Assembly: GCF_900102485.1 (NCBI RefSeq)
Contig: NZ_FNBX01000001.1
Location: 1-64,000 of the forward strand
Reading direction: 5' to 3'
Length of the DNA: 64,000 nt
Source of the DNA: Desulfovibrio legallii
Lineage (GTDB): Bacteria; Desulfobacterota; Desulfovibrionia; Desulfovibrionales; Desulfovibrionaceae
The number at the start of each line of letters is the position of its first letter. The stretch's first letter is position 1. Of the stretch, positions 34,335 to 44,200 are shown in pieces. The position numbers and the translations under genes were made by a program. The notes under the pieces were generated by a model. It had not been told where the DNA came from. It searched no databases and worked only from the letters and a program-made list of their open reading frames with translations.

Positions 34335-34961
34335 TTAGTCCTCCAGAAGAATGATGTGCAGTTCCAGCGGGCCATGCACGCCCACGGCGGCCACACGCTC
34401 GATGTCGGCGGTGCGGCTGGGGCCGGTGATCAGGGTGGTGTAGGTGGCGGGAGCTTCGTTCATGCGGTCGCGCAGACGCTGGGCAATGGACGGCAGATCC
34501 GGATAAATGGCGGATTTGCGCAGCAGGATAACGGAAATTTCCGAAACCATGCCCGCGAGGCGCGCGTCCTCATTGTCCGTATTGACCAGGCAGGTTCCGC
34601 TGGCGGCCACGCCCAGCACGGCGGTGGAAAGGCCCACGTCGATGCCGGCCAGATAGTTGCGCAGCCCCTCGCGCAGGCACAGAAAGCCTTTTTCCTCACA
34701 GGCTTTGGCCAGCTGGGCAAAATCCTCGTCGTTCAGTTCCGGCGCGGCCACCACGCGCTTGACGCGGGTGGGCACCTTGTTGGGGCCCAGGGGCCCTTGC
34801 TCCGTGCCGGGTTCGTCGGCCAGCAGCTCGGCGGGGGCCTTTTCGGCGCAGGCGTCCACCACATACTGCAGGGCGGCGGCCATGGTGGGCACTTCCTGCA
34901 CCACGGCATTCACCGCCGCGGCCTTGGCGGAAAAGGCGGCTACCAATTCCTCTCGGGTCAT
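34335..34961 (-). CDS. LutC/YkgG-like LUD-domain protein
   Basis: 208 residues. LUD family: VGLSTAVLGVAASGTCLVNT about 113-132, SVILLRKSAIYPDLPS about 147-162, TLITGPSRTADIE about 180-192 and GVHGPLELHIILLED at the end. LutC is required for lactate utilisation with LutA and LutB. ATG 34959-34961 has AAGGAGA upstream. It stops 3 bases before the LUD fusion gene; upstream is the CCG protein gene, with 112 bases between. Confidence 0.88.
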   Translation of the reverse strand: MTREELVAAFSAKAAAVNAVVQEVPTMAAALQYVVDACAEKAPAELLADEPGTEQGPLGPNKVPTRVKRVVAAPELNDEDFAQLAKACEEKGFLCLREGLRNYLAGIDVGLSTAVLGVAASGTCLVNTDNEDARLAGMVSEISVILLRKSAIYPDLPSIAQRLRDRMNEAPATYTTLITGPSRTADIERVAAVGVHGPLELHIILLED

Positions 34962-35073
34962 AACTTTTCTCCTTGTGCGCGGCCCTGGGCCGCAAGACTC
35001 GCGCGGGCGGCCCTTTCCCGCGCCCGCTGGGCCGGAAAAGGCGACCGCCCGCGCCACAGCGCCGGACGCCGTG

Positions 35074-36369
35074 TTATTTCAGACTCTCGGCATAGATCTC
35101 CACCGTGTGCTTGACGCGCACGTTGTCGTGGTTGTGCGAAAGCACGTCCTCCAGCTGCATCATGCAGGCCGGGCAGCCCGCGGCCACCACCTGCGCGCCG
35201 GAAGCCACCACGTTGTCCCGCTTGCGCTGGCCAATCTGCCGCGAATAGTCGTAGTGGAACAGGTTGAAAGAGCCGCCGCAGCCGCAGCAGCGGTCCGCCT
35301 CGGCCATTTCCTTGAGCTCATAGGCCGGGTTGGCGGCAATGACGGTCCGGGGCTGCGCGGCCACGCCCAGGGATTTCTTGAGGTGGCAGGAATCGTGGTA
35401 GGTGACGGCGACGGCGTTGCCCTGAGGGTGTTCCGCCGGGTGCACCTGCAGCACGTCCACCAGGAAGGCGTTGATGTCCATGGTCTTGGCGGCCAGCTCC
35501 TCCACCTTGCGCTGGGCCACGGAACCCAGGCGGTTGGCGTAGCGGGGCCAGAGCTCCTTGATGGTGGAGGTACAGGAGGCGCAAGGGCTCAGCAGGTAAT
35601 CAAAGTCGCCCTTTGCCAGTGCGGCCGCGTTGACCTTCATCTGCTCCGCCATGCCCTTGACGTCGCCGGAAGACAACGCCGGGATGCCGCAGCAGGTCAT
35701 GCCCTTGGGCATGAACACGGCCACGTTATGGTGCCGCAGCACCTTGAGACAGGCTTCGGACATCTCCGTGTACATTTTGTCGCCCATGCAGCCGGGGAAG
35801 AAGGCCACCTTGAGGCCGCCGCTGCGCCGGGGTTCGTCCAGCGCGCCATAGCGGGCGTGGAGGGGCGTTTTGGCCAGGGGGCGCATGTGCCGGTCGCCCA
35901 GCATGAAGTTGAGCATGGGCGCGCAGACAGTGCCCTGCGTATCGCCCGTGCGGCGGAACATCAGGCCCTGCATGGGCGCGCCCACGCGCATGGCAAAGTT
36001 GAAGAGCCCCGGCTTGGTCAGCAGGGTGCGGAAGATCATCTTCTTGGCCGGATGCAGGCCAAGGTATTCATTGACAATTTCCCGCGCGTCCATAAAGACG
36101 TCCATGATCTGGACCCCAGGCGGGCAGGCCGCCTGACAGGAGCCGCAAAGCAGGCAGCGGCCCAGCTTGTCGCCCACGGCGGCGGGATCCTTGAGCATTT
36201 CGTGGGCCAGGTTGTCGATGAGGGCCAGCTTGCCCCGGGCCACGTCGGCCTCCATGCCGGAAGCGCCGAACATGGGGCAGACGGCCTGGCACATGCCGCA
36301 CTTCATGCAGGCGGTGATTTTGTCGTCCAGCGCCATGAGGCGCTGGGCCAGTTCGTGCAGAGTACTCAT
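35074..36369 (-). CDS. Iron-sulfur and CCG-domain subunit (GlcF/lactate dehydrogenase-associated)
   Basis: 431 residues. N-terminal pair of [4Fe-4S] motifs, CMKCGMCQAVCPMFG (about 21-35) and CLLCGSCQAACPPG (about 72-85), then two CCG domains: FFPGCMGDKM with TCCGIPA about 200-240, and CHLKKSLG with RCCGCGGSF about 330-370. It accepts electrons from the FAD subunit just upstream, as GlcF does for GlcD. ATG 36367-36369 has AGGAG upstream; the longer frame to 36555 overlaps the FAD gene and is rejected. Confidence 0.9.
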   Translation of the reverse strand: MSTLHELAQRLMALDDKITACMKCGMCQAVCPMFGASGMEADVARGKLALIDNLAHEMLKDPAAVGDKLGRCLLCGSCQAACPPGVQIMDVFMDAREIVNEYLGLHPAKKMIFRTLLTKPGLFNFAMRVGAPMQGLMFRRTGDTQGTVCAPMLNFMLGDRHMRPLAKTPLHARYGALDEPRRSGGLKVAFFPGCMGDKMYTEMSEACLKVLRHHNVAVFMPKGMTCCGIPALSSGDVKGMAEQMKVNAAALAKGDFDYLLSPCASCTSTIKELWPRYANRLGSVAQRKVEELAAKTMDINAFLVDVLQVHPAEHPQGNAVAVTYHDSCHLKKSLGVAAQPRTVIAANPAYELKEMAEADRCCGCGGSFNLFHYDYSRQIGQRKRDNVVASGAQVVAAGCPACMMQLEDVLSHNHDNVRVKHTVEIYAESLK

Positions 36370-36379
36370 GGAAAGGCTC

Positions 36380-37765
36380 CTAGATGCCCACGAGTTTGGT
36401 GGGGTTGAGCAGCCCCTTGGGATCCAGGGCCCGCCGCATCCGCTGAGAGAAGAGAATGGTGCCGCGCGAGGTTTCCTTTTCCATCCACTTGGCCTTGGCC
36501 GTGCCGATGCCGTGCTCGCCCGAAAGGGTGCCCTTGAGCTTGATGGCCGTATCAAACATTTCGTCGATGGCTTCTTCTACCCGGCGGAATTCTTCCACGT
36601 CGCGCTTGTCGCAGAGGAAGGTGGGGTGCAGGTTGCCGTCGCCGGCGTGGCCGAAGGTGCCCACCTCCACCTTGTATTTGGCGGCGATGTCGTTAACGGC
36701 CTGCATCATGGCCGGAATCTGGGAGCGCGGCACGGTGGCGTCTTCCAGCACAGTGGTGGGCCGGGCGCGGGCCAGCACGGGCAGGGCCATGCGGCGGGCT
36801 TCCCAGAGCTTGAATTTTTCGGCGGCGTCCTTGGGCACATGCACGGCGGTGGCGCCGTTGGCTTTAAGCACCTTTTCCACGGCGGCGGCGTCGTCTTCCA
36901 CCTGGGCGGGGTGGCCGTCCACTTCAACAAGCAGGATGGCCCCGGCCTCGCGGGGCAGACCGGCCTTGGTGAAGTCGTCCACGCGCACGATGGTGTTGTT
37001 GTCCAGAAATTCGAGGGTACAGGGCAGCACATGGGCGGCAATGATGCCCGCCACGGCCTGGGCGGCGTCCTGCACGTTGGAGAATACGGCCATGCAGGCG
37101 CGGGAGGCCTTGGGCGGCGGCACCAGCTTGAGCACGGCCTGGGAGATGACGCCCAAGGTGCCCTCGGACTGGATCATGAGCCCGGCCAGGTTGTAGCCGG
37201 TAACGCACTTGACCGTGCGGGAGCCGGACTTAACCACGGCCCCGGTGGCGTCAAAAAATTCTATGCCCATGAGGTAGTCTTTGGTGACGCCGTACTTGAG
37301 GCCGCGCAGGCCGCCGGCGTTCTCGGCGATGTTGCCGCCGAGGGTGGACACGGCCTGGGAACCGGGATCCGGGGGGTAGAACAGATTTTTCTTGGCCACC
37401 TCGGCGGCGAACTGAGCGGTGATGACGCCCGGCTCCACCACGGCGTAGAGGTCGTCGGAATTGATTTCAAGGATGCGGTTGAGGCCCGTGGTGAGGATGA
37501 CCACAGTATCGGACTTGTCCGGGATGGTGCCGCCGGAAAGGTTGGTGCCGGAGCCGCGCACGGTCATGGGGATGCCGTTGTCGTAGAGCTTGGTCACACA
37601 CTGACTGAGCTGCTCCGCCGAGGTGGGCCGCACCACCAGGGAGGGCATCACCGCGGGCAGCACCGCGGAATCGTAGGAATAACTCGCGAGGTCGGCTTCA
37701 GAGCTGAACACGTTCTCCTTGCCCAGCAGGTCCTCAAAATCCTTAATCAACGCCTGGCTTGCCAT
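36380..37765 (-). CDS. FAD-linked D-lactate/glycolate-type dehydrogenase (GlcD family)
   Basis: 461 residues. FAD-binding PCMH domain about 35-215 with MPSLVVRPTSAEQLSQCV, VRGSGTNLSGG (flavin diphosphate region) and PDPGSQAVSTLGGNIAENAGG, then FAD-oxidase C domain with GTFGHAGDGNLHPTFL about 372-387 and GTLSGEHGIGTAK about 417-429 (His ligands and flavin contact). Oxidises D-lactate or a similar 2-hydroxy acid. ATG 37763-37765 has AAGGAGG upstream. First gene of the operon. In Desulfovibrio vulgaris related genes lie with pta-ackA and lactate permease; here those are absent. Confidence 0.9.
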   Translation of the reverse strand: MASQALIKDFEDLLGKENVFSSEADLASYSYDSAVLPAVMPSLVVRPTSAEQLSQCVTKLYDNGIPMTVRGSGTNLSGGTIPDKSDTVVILTTGLNRILEINSDDLYAVVEPGVITAQFAAEVAKKNLFYPPDPGSQAVSTLGGNIAENAGGLRGLKYGVTKDYLMGIEFFDATGAVVKSGSRTVKCVTGYNLAGLMIQSEGTLGVISQAVLKLVPPPKASRACMAVFSNVQDAAQAVAGIIAAHVLPCTLEFLDNNTIVRVDDFTKAGLPREAGAILLVEVDGHPAQVEDDAAAVEKVLKANGATAVHVPKDAAEKFKLWEARRMALPVLARARPTTVLEDATVPRSQIPAMMQAVNDIAAKYKVEVGTFGHAGDGNLHPTFLCDKRDVEEFRRVEEAIDEMFDTAIKLKGTLSGEHGIGTAKAKWMEKETSRGTILFSQRMRRALDPKGLLNPTKLVGI

Positions 37766-37911
37766 AGGGCCTCCTTGTGCACGTCTGTATGGTCTCCACA
37801 GGCCACGCGCCCCTTGCGCAGGCCCAGTCAGTCCCAGATGCCGCACGCCTGTTTGGTCGGGCGGTCAGCTTCTTTACGAGAATGACGTTCTATAGCGTTG
37901 TTTGTCATCTT

Positions 37912-37927
37912 TGCAAAGGGGATGCCC
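37912..37927 (-). promoter_or_regulatory. Possible sigma54 promoter of the lactate operon
   Basis: The minus strand reads GGGCAT, five bases, TTGCA: correct GG-N10-GC spacing but only 4 of 6 in the -24 box. It lies about 150 bases before the FAD gene. The rest of 37766-38298 holds no gene that I can support. Confidence 0.35.
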
Positions 37928-38190
37928 CCAAAAAGTTTGGTATCACAATCTGCGTCCAAACCCTTTCTGGCGAAATTGCAGCAAGAAAAAATGGAAAAAA
38001 CCGCGTTTGCGGCCTCAAATCGTTCCAATTTGCCCAGTATCGGCCCCAAAGAGTTTTACCAGAAAATAAGAACGACGCCCCGTTGCGTCAAGCGCCGCGC
38101 CCGGAACGCACGCCTTTATGCCGCGCCAACTGCCGGGGAAGCGTCCGCCCGAACGGCAAAGGGGCATGGATTGCGCATCCGCACCATTTT

Positions 38191-38222
38191 ATTGCCTGGG
38201 GCAGGCCATGCCCCACCGCAAT
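38191..38222. other. Isolated hairpin in the lactate operon upstream region
   Basis: TGGGGCA and TGCCCCA pair around GGCCA, extended by ATTGC/GCAAT after one mismatch pair. No T-run. It lies in a 530-base gene-free stretch and could belong to a small RNA or old insertion. Confidence 0.4.
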
Positions 38223-38298
38223 ATATTTGCAATTATGTAAAATACCGGCCAAGGCACGCCTGCAGCGTCCCCTGCGGGGAAAAGATTTTTTGAAGGAT

Positions 38299-38512
38299 GG
38301 AGAGGGTGTGGGGTGAAGGGAACTTTTGGCCAGCTTAGCCCGTTACGACGAAGGAGCTTAGCCCGTTACGACGAAGGAGCTTAGCCCGTTACGACGAAGG
38401 AAGTTACGGGCGAAGACAGCAGCGCTAGTTACGGGCGAAGACAGCAGCGCTAGTTACGGGCGAAGACAGCAGCGCTCAAAAGCTCCCTTCCCCCACCCCG
38501 AATACTCTCTCC
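38299..38512. repeat. Composite array: two tandem triplets inside an imperfect inverted repeat
   Basis: Three perfect 23-bp units (AGCTTAGCCCGTTACGACGA plus three bases) occupy 38332-38400. Three perfect 25-bp units (AGTTACGGGCGAAGACAGCA plus five) occupy 38402-38476. The second unit, inverted, resembles the first (CTT-GCCCGT-A core). Flanks 38299-38329 and 38477-38512 are imperfect inverted repeats (core GAAGGGA-CTTTTG), so the whole region is a long palindrome. It lies between the cytochrome b-like gene and the lactate operon. No frame through it looks coding. Confidence 0.85.
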
Positions 38513-38518
38513 CGGCCC

Positions 38519-39067
38519 CTATTTGCGGGCGGCGTTTTTTTTCCAGAAGGCAAAGTGGGCCAGGGCCATACCGCCGTGGCCCAGCACATAGCCCAGCAGC
38601 AGCCAGACAAAAATGCCGTGCACCACGGCCGCGGCCGGGGCGGGGTTGCCGTGGGTCCAGGCCACATACATCCAGAGGCCGGAAAGCAGGCTCATGCTCA
38701 GCGCGCCCAGGCCCAGGCCCTGCACCACGGTGGCCAGGCCTTTGGGCCGGGGCGCGAGGATGCGCTTGCCGCCGCGCAGCTGGGCCAGGTCTTTTTTAAG
38801 CTGCTCCGCATCGCCCCAGAGGTAGGGGAAGTAGTGGCGCAGGCCGCGGGTTTTGAGGCTCCAGACCACCAGGGCAAAGCCCGCCCAGCAAAGGATCAGC
38901 CCCAGGACCACATGCCCGTAGCCGAAGCCGAAGAGCTTGGTACAGAACTGAAGAATAACCAGCACAGCCGCCACGGCGTGCAGCAGACGCAGCGCGGGCG
39001 GCTGGAAAAATCCGAGAAAACGCCAGAGCAAAAGCGCCTGGGCAGTCAGTTTTTGTCGCAAAGCCAT
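38519..39067 (-). CDS. Cytochrome b561-like membrane protein
   Basis: 182 residues with four membrane segments (LLHAVAAVLVILQFCTKLFG, VVLGLILCWAGFALVVW, GLGLGALSMSLLSGLWMYVAW, VVHGIFVWLLLGYVLGHGGMALAHF). Histidines in the first, second and last segments (for example HG and HGGMALAH near 150-167) are suitable heme b ligands, as in Ni/Fe-hydrogenase or formate dehydrogenase cytochrome b subunits. ATG 39067 has AAGGAGAGG upstream. No redox partner is adjacent; the lactate operon is downstream beyond the repeat array. Confidence 0.75.
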   Translation of the reverse strand: MALRQKLTAQALLLWRFLGFFQPPALRLLHAVAAVLVILQFCTKLFGFGYGHVVLGLILCWAGFALVVWSLKTRGLRHYFPYLWGDAEQLKKDLAQLRGGKRILAPRPKGLATVVQGLGLGALSMSLLSGLWMYVAWTHGNPAPAAAVVHGIFVWLLLGYVLGHGGMALAHFAFWKKNAARK

Positions 39068-39118
39068 AATCCTCTCCTTGGTGATTGGGGTTTGCGCCCC
39101 CCGTTACACCGCCTACAG

Positions 39119-39153
39119 ACAAAAGCGCCGCCCCCGGAAAGGGGGTGGCGCTT
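39119..39153 (-). terminator. Intrinsic terminator after ribBA
   Basis: On the minus strand AAGCGCC-CCCCC pairs with GGGGG-GGCGCTT, followed by TTTT. It lies 15 bases past the ribBA stop. Confidence 0.7.
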
Positions 39154-39167
39154 CGCCGGGCGGCCCG

Positions 39168-40382
39168 TCAGCGCAGGCACGAACACGAGAGCATGTGGGC
39201 CATTTTTTCTTTTTTGGTGCGCAGGTAGGCTTCGTTTTCCGGGCAGGCTTCCATTTCAATAGGCACCCGCTCCACAATTTCGATGCCGTAGCCCGAAAGC
39301 CCCACAATCTTCTTGGGGTTGTTGGTCAGCAGGCGGATTTTGTGAATGCCCAGGTCCACCAGCATCTGCGCGCCGGTGCCGTAGTCACGCAAATCCGGGG
39401 GGAAACCCAGCTTGCGGTTGGCCTCCACCGTGTCGTAACCCTGGTCCTGCAAGGCGTAGGCCTTGATCTTGTTGGCCAGGCCGATGCCGCGCCCTTCCTG
39501 GCGCATGTAGAGCAAGGCCCCCCTGCCCTCGCGCTCGATCTGGCGCAGGGCCGCGCCCAGCTGGCCGCCGCAGTCGCAACGCAAGGAGCCCAGAGCGTCG
39601 CCCGTCAGGCACTCGCTGTGCACGCGGGCCAGCACCGGCTCCGGCCCGTCCAGCTCGCCTTTGACCAAGGCCAGGTGGGTGCCGGCTTCGTTTTCGCTTT
39701 CGTAGGCAATGACCGTAAAATCGCCGAACCGGGTAGGCAGGTGGGCGTGGGCCACCCGCCGCACGGAAACCTGCCCGCGGTCCAGGCGATAGCGAATAAG
39801 ATCCTTGACCGCCGCGATTTTGAGCCCGTGCTCCTGGGCAAAGGCCTCCAGATCGGGCATGCGGGCCATGGTGCCGTCGTCCTTCATAATCTCGCAGATG
39901 ACGGCCGCGGGCCTGAGCCCGGCCAGCTTGCAGAGGTCCACGCCGCCTTCGGTCTGCCCGGCGCGGGAAAGCACGCCCCCGGCCTTGGCCCGCAGGGGAA
40001 AGACGTGCCCAGGGGTCACAAGGTCGTCAGGGCGCACGTTGTCGGCCACGGCAGCCAGGATGGTGGTGGCCCTGTCCGCTGCGGAAATGCCCGTGGTCAC
40101 GCCCACGCGCGCCTCAATGGAAACGGTGAAGTTGGTGCCGAAGCGCGAGCCGTTGCGCTGGGTCATGAGCGGCAGATCCAGCCGGTCGATCAGTTCGGGC
40201 GACATGGGCAGGCAGATGAGCCCGCGCCCGTATCTGGCCATAAAGTTGATGGCCTCGGGCGTGGCAAACTCGGCGGCCATGGTGAGGTCGCCCTCGTTTT
40301 CCCGGCCTTCGTCGTCCACAAGAATGATCATTTTCCCCTGCCGGATGTCGGCAACGGCCTCTTCAATGCTGCACAAGGGCAT
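39168..40382 (-). CDS. ribBA: Bifunctional DHBP synthase / GTP cyclohydrolase II
   Basis: 404 residues. N-terminal RibB domain (1-200) makes 3,4-dihydroxy-2-butanone 4-phosphate: [16 protein letters not shown] about 23-38, [16 protein letters not shown] about 123-138, [15 protein letters not shown]-terminal RibA domain (205-400) opens GTP to the first riboflavin intermediate: zinc site [18 protein letters not shown] with three Cys, [26 protein letters not shown] 40380-40382 has AAGGAAA upstream. Monocistronic; supplies flavin to the many flavoproteins here. Confidence 0.96.
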   Translation of the reverse strand: MPLCSIEEAVADIRQGKMIILVDDEGRENEGDLTMAAEFATPEAINFMARYGRGLICLPMSPELIDRLDLPLMTQRNGSRFGTNFTVSIEARVGVTTGISAADRATTILAAVADNVRPDDLVTPGHVFPLRAKAGGVLSRAGQTEGGVDLCKLAGLRPAAVICEIMKDDGTMARMPDLEAFAQEHGLKIAAVKDLIRYRLDRGQVSVRRVAHAHLPTRFGDFTVIAYESENEAGTHLALVKGELDGPEPVLARVHSECLTGDALGSLRCDCGGQLGAALRQIEREGRGALLYMRQEGRGIGLANKIKAYALQDQGYDTVEANRKLGFPPDLRDYGTGAQMLVDLGIHKIRLLTNNPKKIVGLSGYGIEIVERVPIEMEACPENEAYLRTKKEKMAHMLSCSCLR

Positions 40383-40514
40383 GACGTTTCCTTCAGCGGC
40401 CCGTCCCCGGGCTGGGTTGTTAAGGGTTACGGAAAAAGCGCGACAAAAACATTCCTTCACAAGTAGGGCCGCCGCGGGCCTGTGTCAACCGGGCCGGGCG
40501 CGGCGGCGCGCAGG

Positions 40515-41297
40515 TTACGCCGTCTCAGCGGGGCGCAGGCCCACCTCGGCCAGCAGGTCGGTCAAGGATCTCCCCAGCAGAAACGGCAACAGGGCGGCGG
40601 GCAGTTCCGCGCGCTCCACGCACAGCTCGCGAAAGGCCGCGTCGGTGCGCGCGGCCTCGGCAATGCGCGCCAGGGCCTCGCGCCGCTCGCCCTCCCCTTT
40701 CAGGGGATTCGGCATGGCCGTCACGCGCAGGCCGCGCCCGCCGCGGGGCAGATAGCCCAGGCCCGCGGCCAGCTCCAGCACGGGCCGCACGGGGTTCTGT
40801 TCCTCGTGCACGGCCGCCAGGTCGGCCAGCATGGCCCGCGCCGACGCGCTCAGTTCCGGAAAGCCCGGCAGCGCGGCCAGGCTGGCCAGCTCCCGCAGGG
40901 CCGGAGCCCGGCTGAGGGGGGCTTCCTCCGCCAGAAGACGTTCCAAGGGGCCCGTATCCGTGCAGAACAGGACCGCGCACTGGGCCGGGCGTCGGCCGTA
41001 CACGGTACAGCCCGCGCCGTCCGCATAATAGCGGCACCGCCAGGGATGGGCGCTGCCCCCCAGCCCGGCCACCTTGATGCACTCCCCTTTCAGGGGGGCC
41101 AGCACCTGCCGGACGTCGTCCCGCGCCCATTCGCCGGCCCGCAGGCAAACCAGGGCTTCCAGGCCCAGCACGCCTTCCGTCAGCAGGGGCGCGTCCCGCT
41201 CCATCAGGGTTGGGCCGCCCTGAAGGCAGCAGGTGCCGCAACGGCGGCACACCGGCCCCTCGTGGGGCGTAGCGGCCGTGGGTTCCAGTGGGCTCAT
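40515..41297 (-). CDS. YkgJ-family cysteine-cluster protein
   Basis: 260 residues. An N-terminal CRRCGTCCLQGGPTL motif (about 17-31) and later Cys residues (CIKV, CRYYADGAGCTVYGRRPAQC about 70-108) form the CxxCGxCC...C...RPxxC pattern of putative zinc or iron-sulfur chelating YkgJ proteins. The remaining 140 residues are helical and unassigned. ATG 41295-41297 overlaps the RND pump stop (ATGA) and has GAGGAG upstream, so translation is coupled; the GTG at 41303 is less likely. Function unknown. Confidence 0.8.
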   Translation of the reverse strand: MSPLEPTAATPHEGPVCRRCGTCCLQGGPTLMERDAPLLTEGVLGLEALVCLRAGEWARDDVRQVLAPLKGECIKVAGLGGSAHPWRCRYYADGAGCTVYGRRPAQCAVLFCTDTGPLERLLAEEAPLSRAPALRELASLAALPGFPELSASARAMLADLAAVHEEQNPVRPVLELAAGLGYLPRGGRGLRVTAMPNPLKGEGERREALARIAEAARTDAAFRELCVERAELPAALLPFLLGRSLTDLLAEVGLRPAETA

Positions 41298-44200
41298 AGG
41301 CACTCCTCATGTTGTTCCGAGGCCGCCGCGCCGCCGTGGAATCGGCCGCCCCAGCGTCGCCCGCACCAACGGGAAAAACGCTCCATATAATAGTAATACA
41401 CCGGTGTAATATAGAGCGTTACCAGCTGCGAAAAGCACAGTCCGCCCACCACGGCCAGGCCCAGAGCACGCCGGGCCTCGGCCCCGGCCCCAATGCCCAC
41501 GGCAATGGGCAGGGCCCCCATAAGGGCGGCCATGGTGGTCATCATAATAGGCCTGAAGCGCACCTGGCAGCCCTCGGCAATGGCCGCAAGCGGGCTGAGG
41601 CCGGGGTCGCGGCGCTGAGCCTCCAGGGCGAAGTCCAGCATCATGATGGCGTTCTTCTTGACGATGCCAAGAAGCATGATGATGCCCACAAAGCCGTAGA
41701 GGTCCAGCTCCAGCCCGAACAGCCGCAAGGTGACGAGCGCGCCGAAGCCCGCCGAAGGCAGGCCGGACAAGATGGTCAGCGGATGGATGAAACTTTCATA
41801 CAATATGCCGAGTACAAGGTAAATAACCACAATGGCCAGCGCCAGCAGCCAGCCCATGCCTGTCAGCGAGCTCTGAAAGGCCTGGGCCGTGCCCTGGGAT
41901 TCGGCATTGACCGTATCGGGCAGCAGCGGCCGGGCGGCGGCCTCCACGGCGGCCAGGCCCTGGCTCAGGGCCACGCCGGGCCGCAGATTGTACGAAATGG
42001 TCACCGAAGGGAACTGCCCGTTATGGCTCACGGCTATGGGCCCCACGCCGGGCGTGAAGTGGGCCAGGGCGTCCAGGGGCACGAGATCACCGTTTTTGGC
42101 GCGCACATAGAGGCGGGAAAGGGCCGAGGCGTCGCGCTGAAATTTTTTCTGCAGCTCCAGAAACACGGAGTAGTCGTTGGTGGGCGCGTAGATGGTGGAA
42201 ATCTCGCGCGAGCCGTAGGCCGATTGCAGGGCCAGCTCAATCTGCTGCGGGCTTACGCCCAGGGCCGCGGCGCGGTTGCGGTCGATATGCACGCGCATTT
42301 CCGGGTTTTTCAGCTGCAGGTCGCTGTTCACGTCCTGCACCTGGGGCAGGGCGCGCAGGGCTTCTTCTATCTTTTGGGCGCTCTCGTAAAGGGCGTGCGT
42401 GTCGGCCCCGAACAGCGTGTACTGGTAGAGCGCCTTGGAGGCCCGGCCGCCGATGCTGATGGCCGGCGGCACCCGCACAAAAACCCGCAGCGCCGGAGAG
42501 ACGTTGAGATCCCGACGCAGGCGCTGGGCCACGGCCTCAATGCCCGGCCGCTGCCCGGCGGGCCTGAGGCGCATGAGCAGGATGCCGTTATTCATGCTCT
42601 GACTGCCGCCCACAATGCCCACGACGGAGTTGAAGCGGGCCACATGGGGGTCGCGCTCCAGGATGGGATCCAGACTGTGCTGGGCCGCCACCATGCCCTC
42701 GTAAGAGATGCCCTGCTCCGCCTCGGTGCTGGCCACAAGCTGGCCCATATCCTCCGTGGGCAGAAAGCCCTTGGGGATAACGTAGCCCAGCCAGCAGGTC
42801 AGGGCCAACAGCGCCAACGAAGCCAGCAGCGTGGTGCGGGGGCGGCGCAGCACCACGGCCAGGGAACGGGCGTAGGCCGCGGCCAGGCGGTCGAAACCGC
42901 GCTCCAGCCAGCCGTAAAGGCCGCCGTAGGCGGGCCTGTGCCCGGCCGCATTGCGCGGCGCAGCGCGGAGAAAATAGGCGCAGAGCATGGGCGTGAGCGT
43001 CAGGGAGACCAGACCGGAACACAGTATGGCCGCAATGATGACCACGGCAAATTCCCGAAACAGCCGCCCCACTATGCCCCCCATGAACAGCACGGGAATG
43101 AACACCGCAGCCAGCGACAGGGTCATGGAAACGATGGTGAAGCCGATTTCGGCCGCGCCGTCGTAAGCCGCCGTAAGGGGATCCTTGCCCATTTCCTGGT
43201 GGCGGACGATGTTTTCCAGCATGACGATGGCGTCGTCCACCACAAAGCCCACGGCCAGGGTCAGGGCCATGAGCGAAAGGTTGTCCAGGCTGTAGCCCAG
43301 CACGGCCATGACCGCAAAAGTTCCCACCACGGACATGGGCAGGGCCAGGCTGGGAATGACAGTGGCGGGCAGGTTGCGCAAAAAGAGAAAAATGACCAGC
43401 ACCACCAGAAAGATGGTCAACACCAGGGTGAACTTCACGTCGGCCACGGATTCGCGGATGGATTCCGAACGGTCGTAAAAAATCTCCACCCCCACGGAAG
43501 GCGGCAACTGGCGCTCCAGGGAGGGCAACAGGGCGCGGATGGCGTCCACCACCTGCACGGTGTTGGTGCCGGGCTGCCGCTCCACGGCCAGGGTCATGGC
43601 GGGGCGGCCCCCGTTGCCCCAGCTGAGCTGCTTGTCCTGCTTGACGCTGTCCACCACCTCGCCCAGGTCGCGCAGGCGCACGGGCGCGCCGTTGCGGTAG
43701 GCCACCACCGTGTCGCGGAAGGCGCGGGCGTCATAGAGCTGGCCGGAAGACTTGATGGCGCGGGATTGCCGCTCCCCTTCCAGGGAACCCGTGGGCAGCA
43801 TGCTGTTGGCCGCGGCCACGGCGTCGGCCACCTCGTCGATGCCCAGGCCGCGCGTGGCCAGGGCGTCCGGGTCCAGCTGCACGCGCACGGCGTATTTTTT
43901 CTGCCCGTAGATGATCACCTGGGCCACGCCCTCCACCATGGAAAGGCGCTGGCCGATGAGCGTGTCGGCGTATTCGTTAAGGGCATAAAGCGGCAGCGTG
44001 GCCGAGGAGACCCGCAGGTACAGAATGGGCAGATCCGCGGGGTTGACCTTGCGGAAGCTGGGGGGCGTGGTCATGTTGGCGGGCATGCGCCGCTGGGCCA
44101 GGCCGATGGCCGACTGCACGTCCAGGGCCGCCGCGTCGATGTTGCGGTCCAGGGCGAACTGAATGGTGATGCGCGTGCGCCCCGTGGAGTTGACCGACGA

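Noticed and set aside
37766..38298. tRNA or small gene upstream of the lactate operon
   Set aside because: No cloverleaf, and frames here lack ribosome binding sites; only a hairpin and a weak promoter-like site could be supported.
38332..38476. CRISPR array
   Set aside because: The units are directly abutting with no unique spacers, and there are two different unit types; no cas genes nearby.
40383..40514. FMN riboswitch before ribBA
   Set aside because: The interval to the next gene is only 130 bases and lacks the conserved RFN stems.
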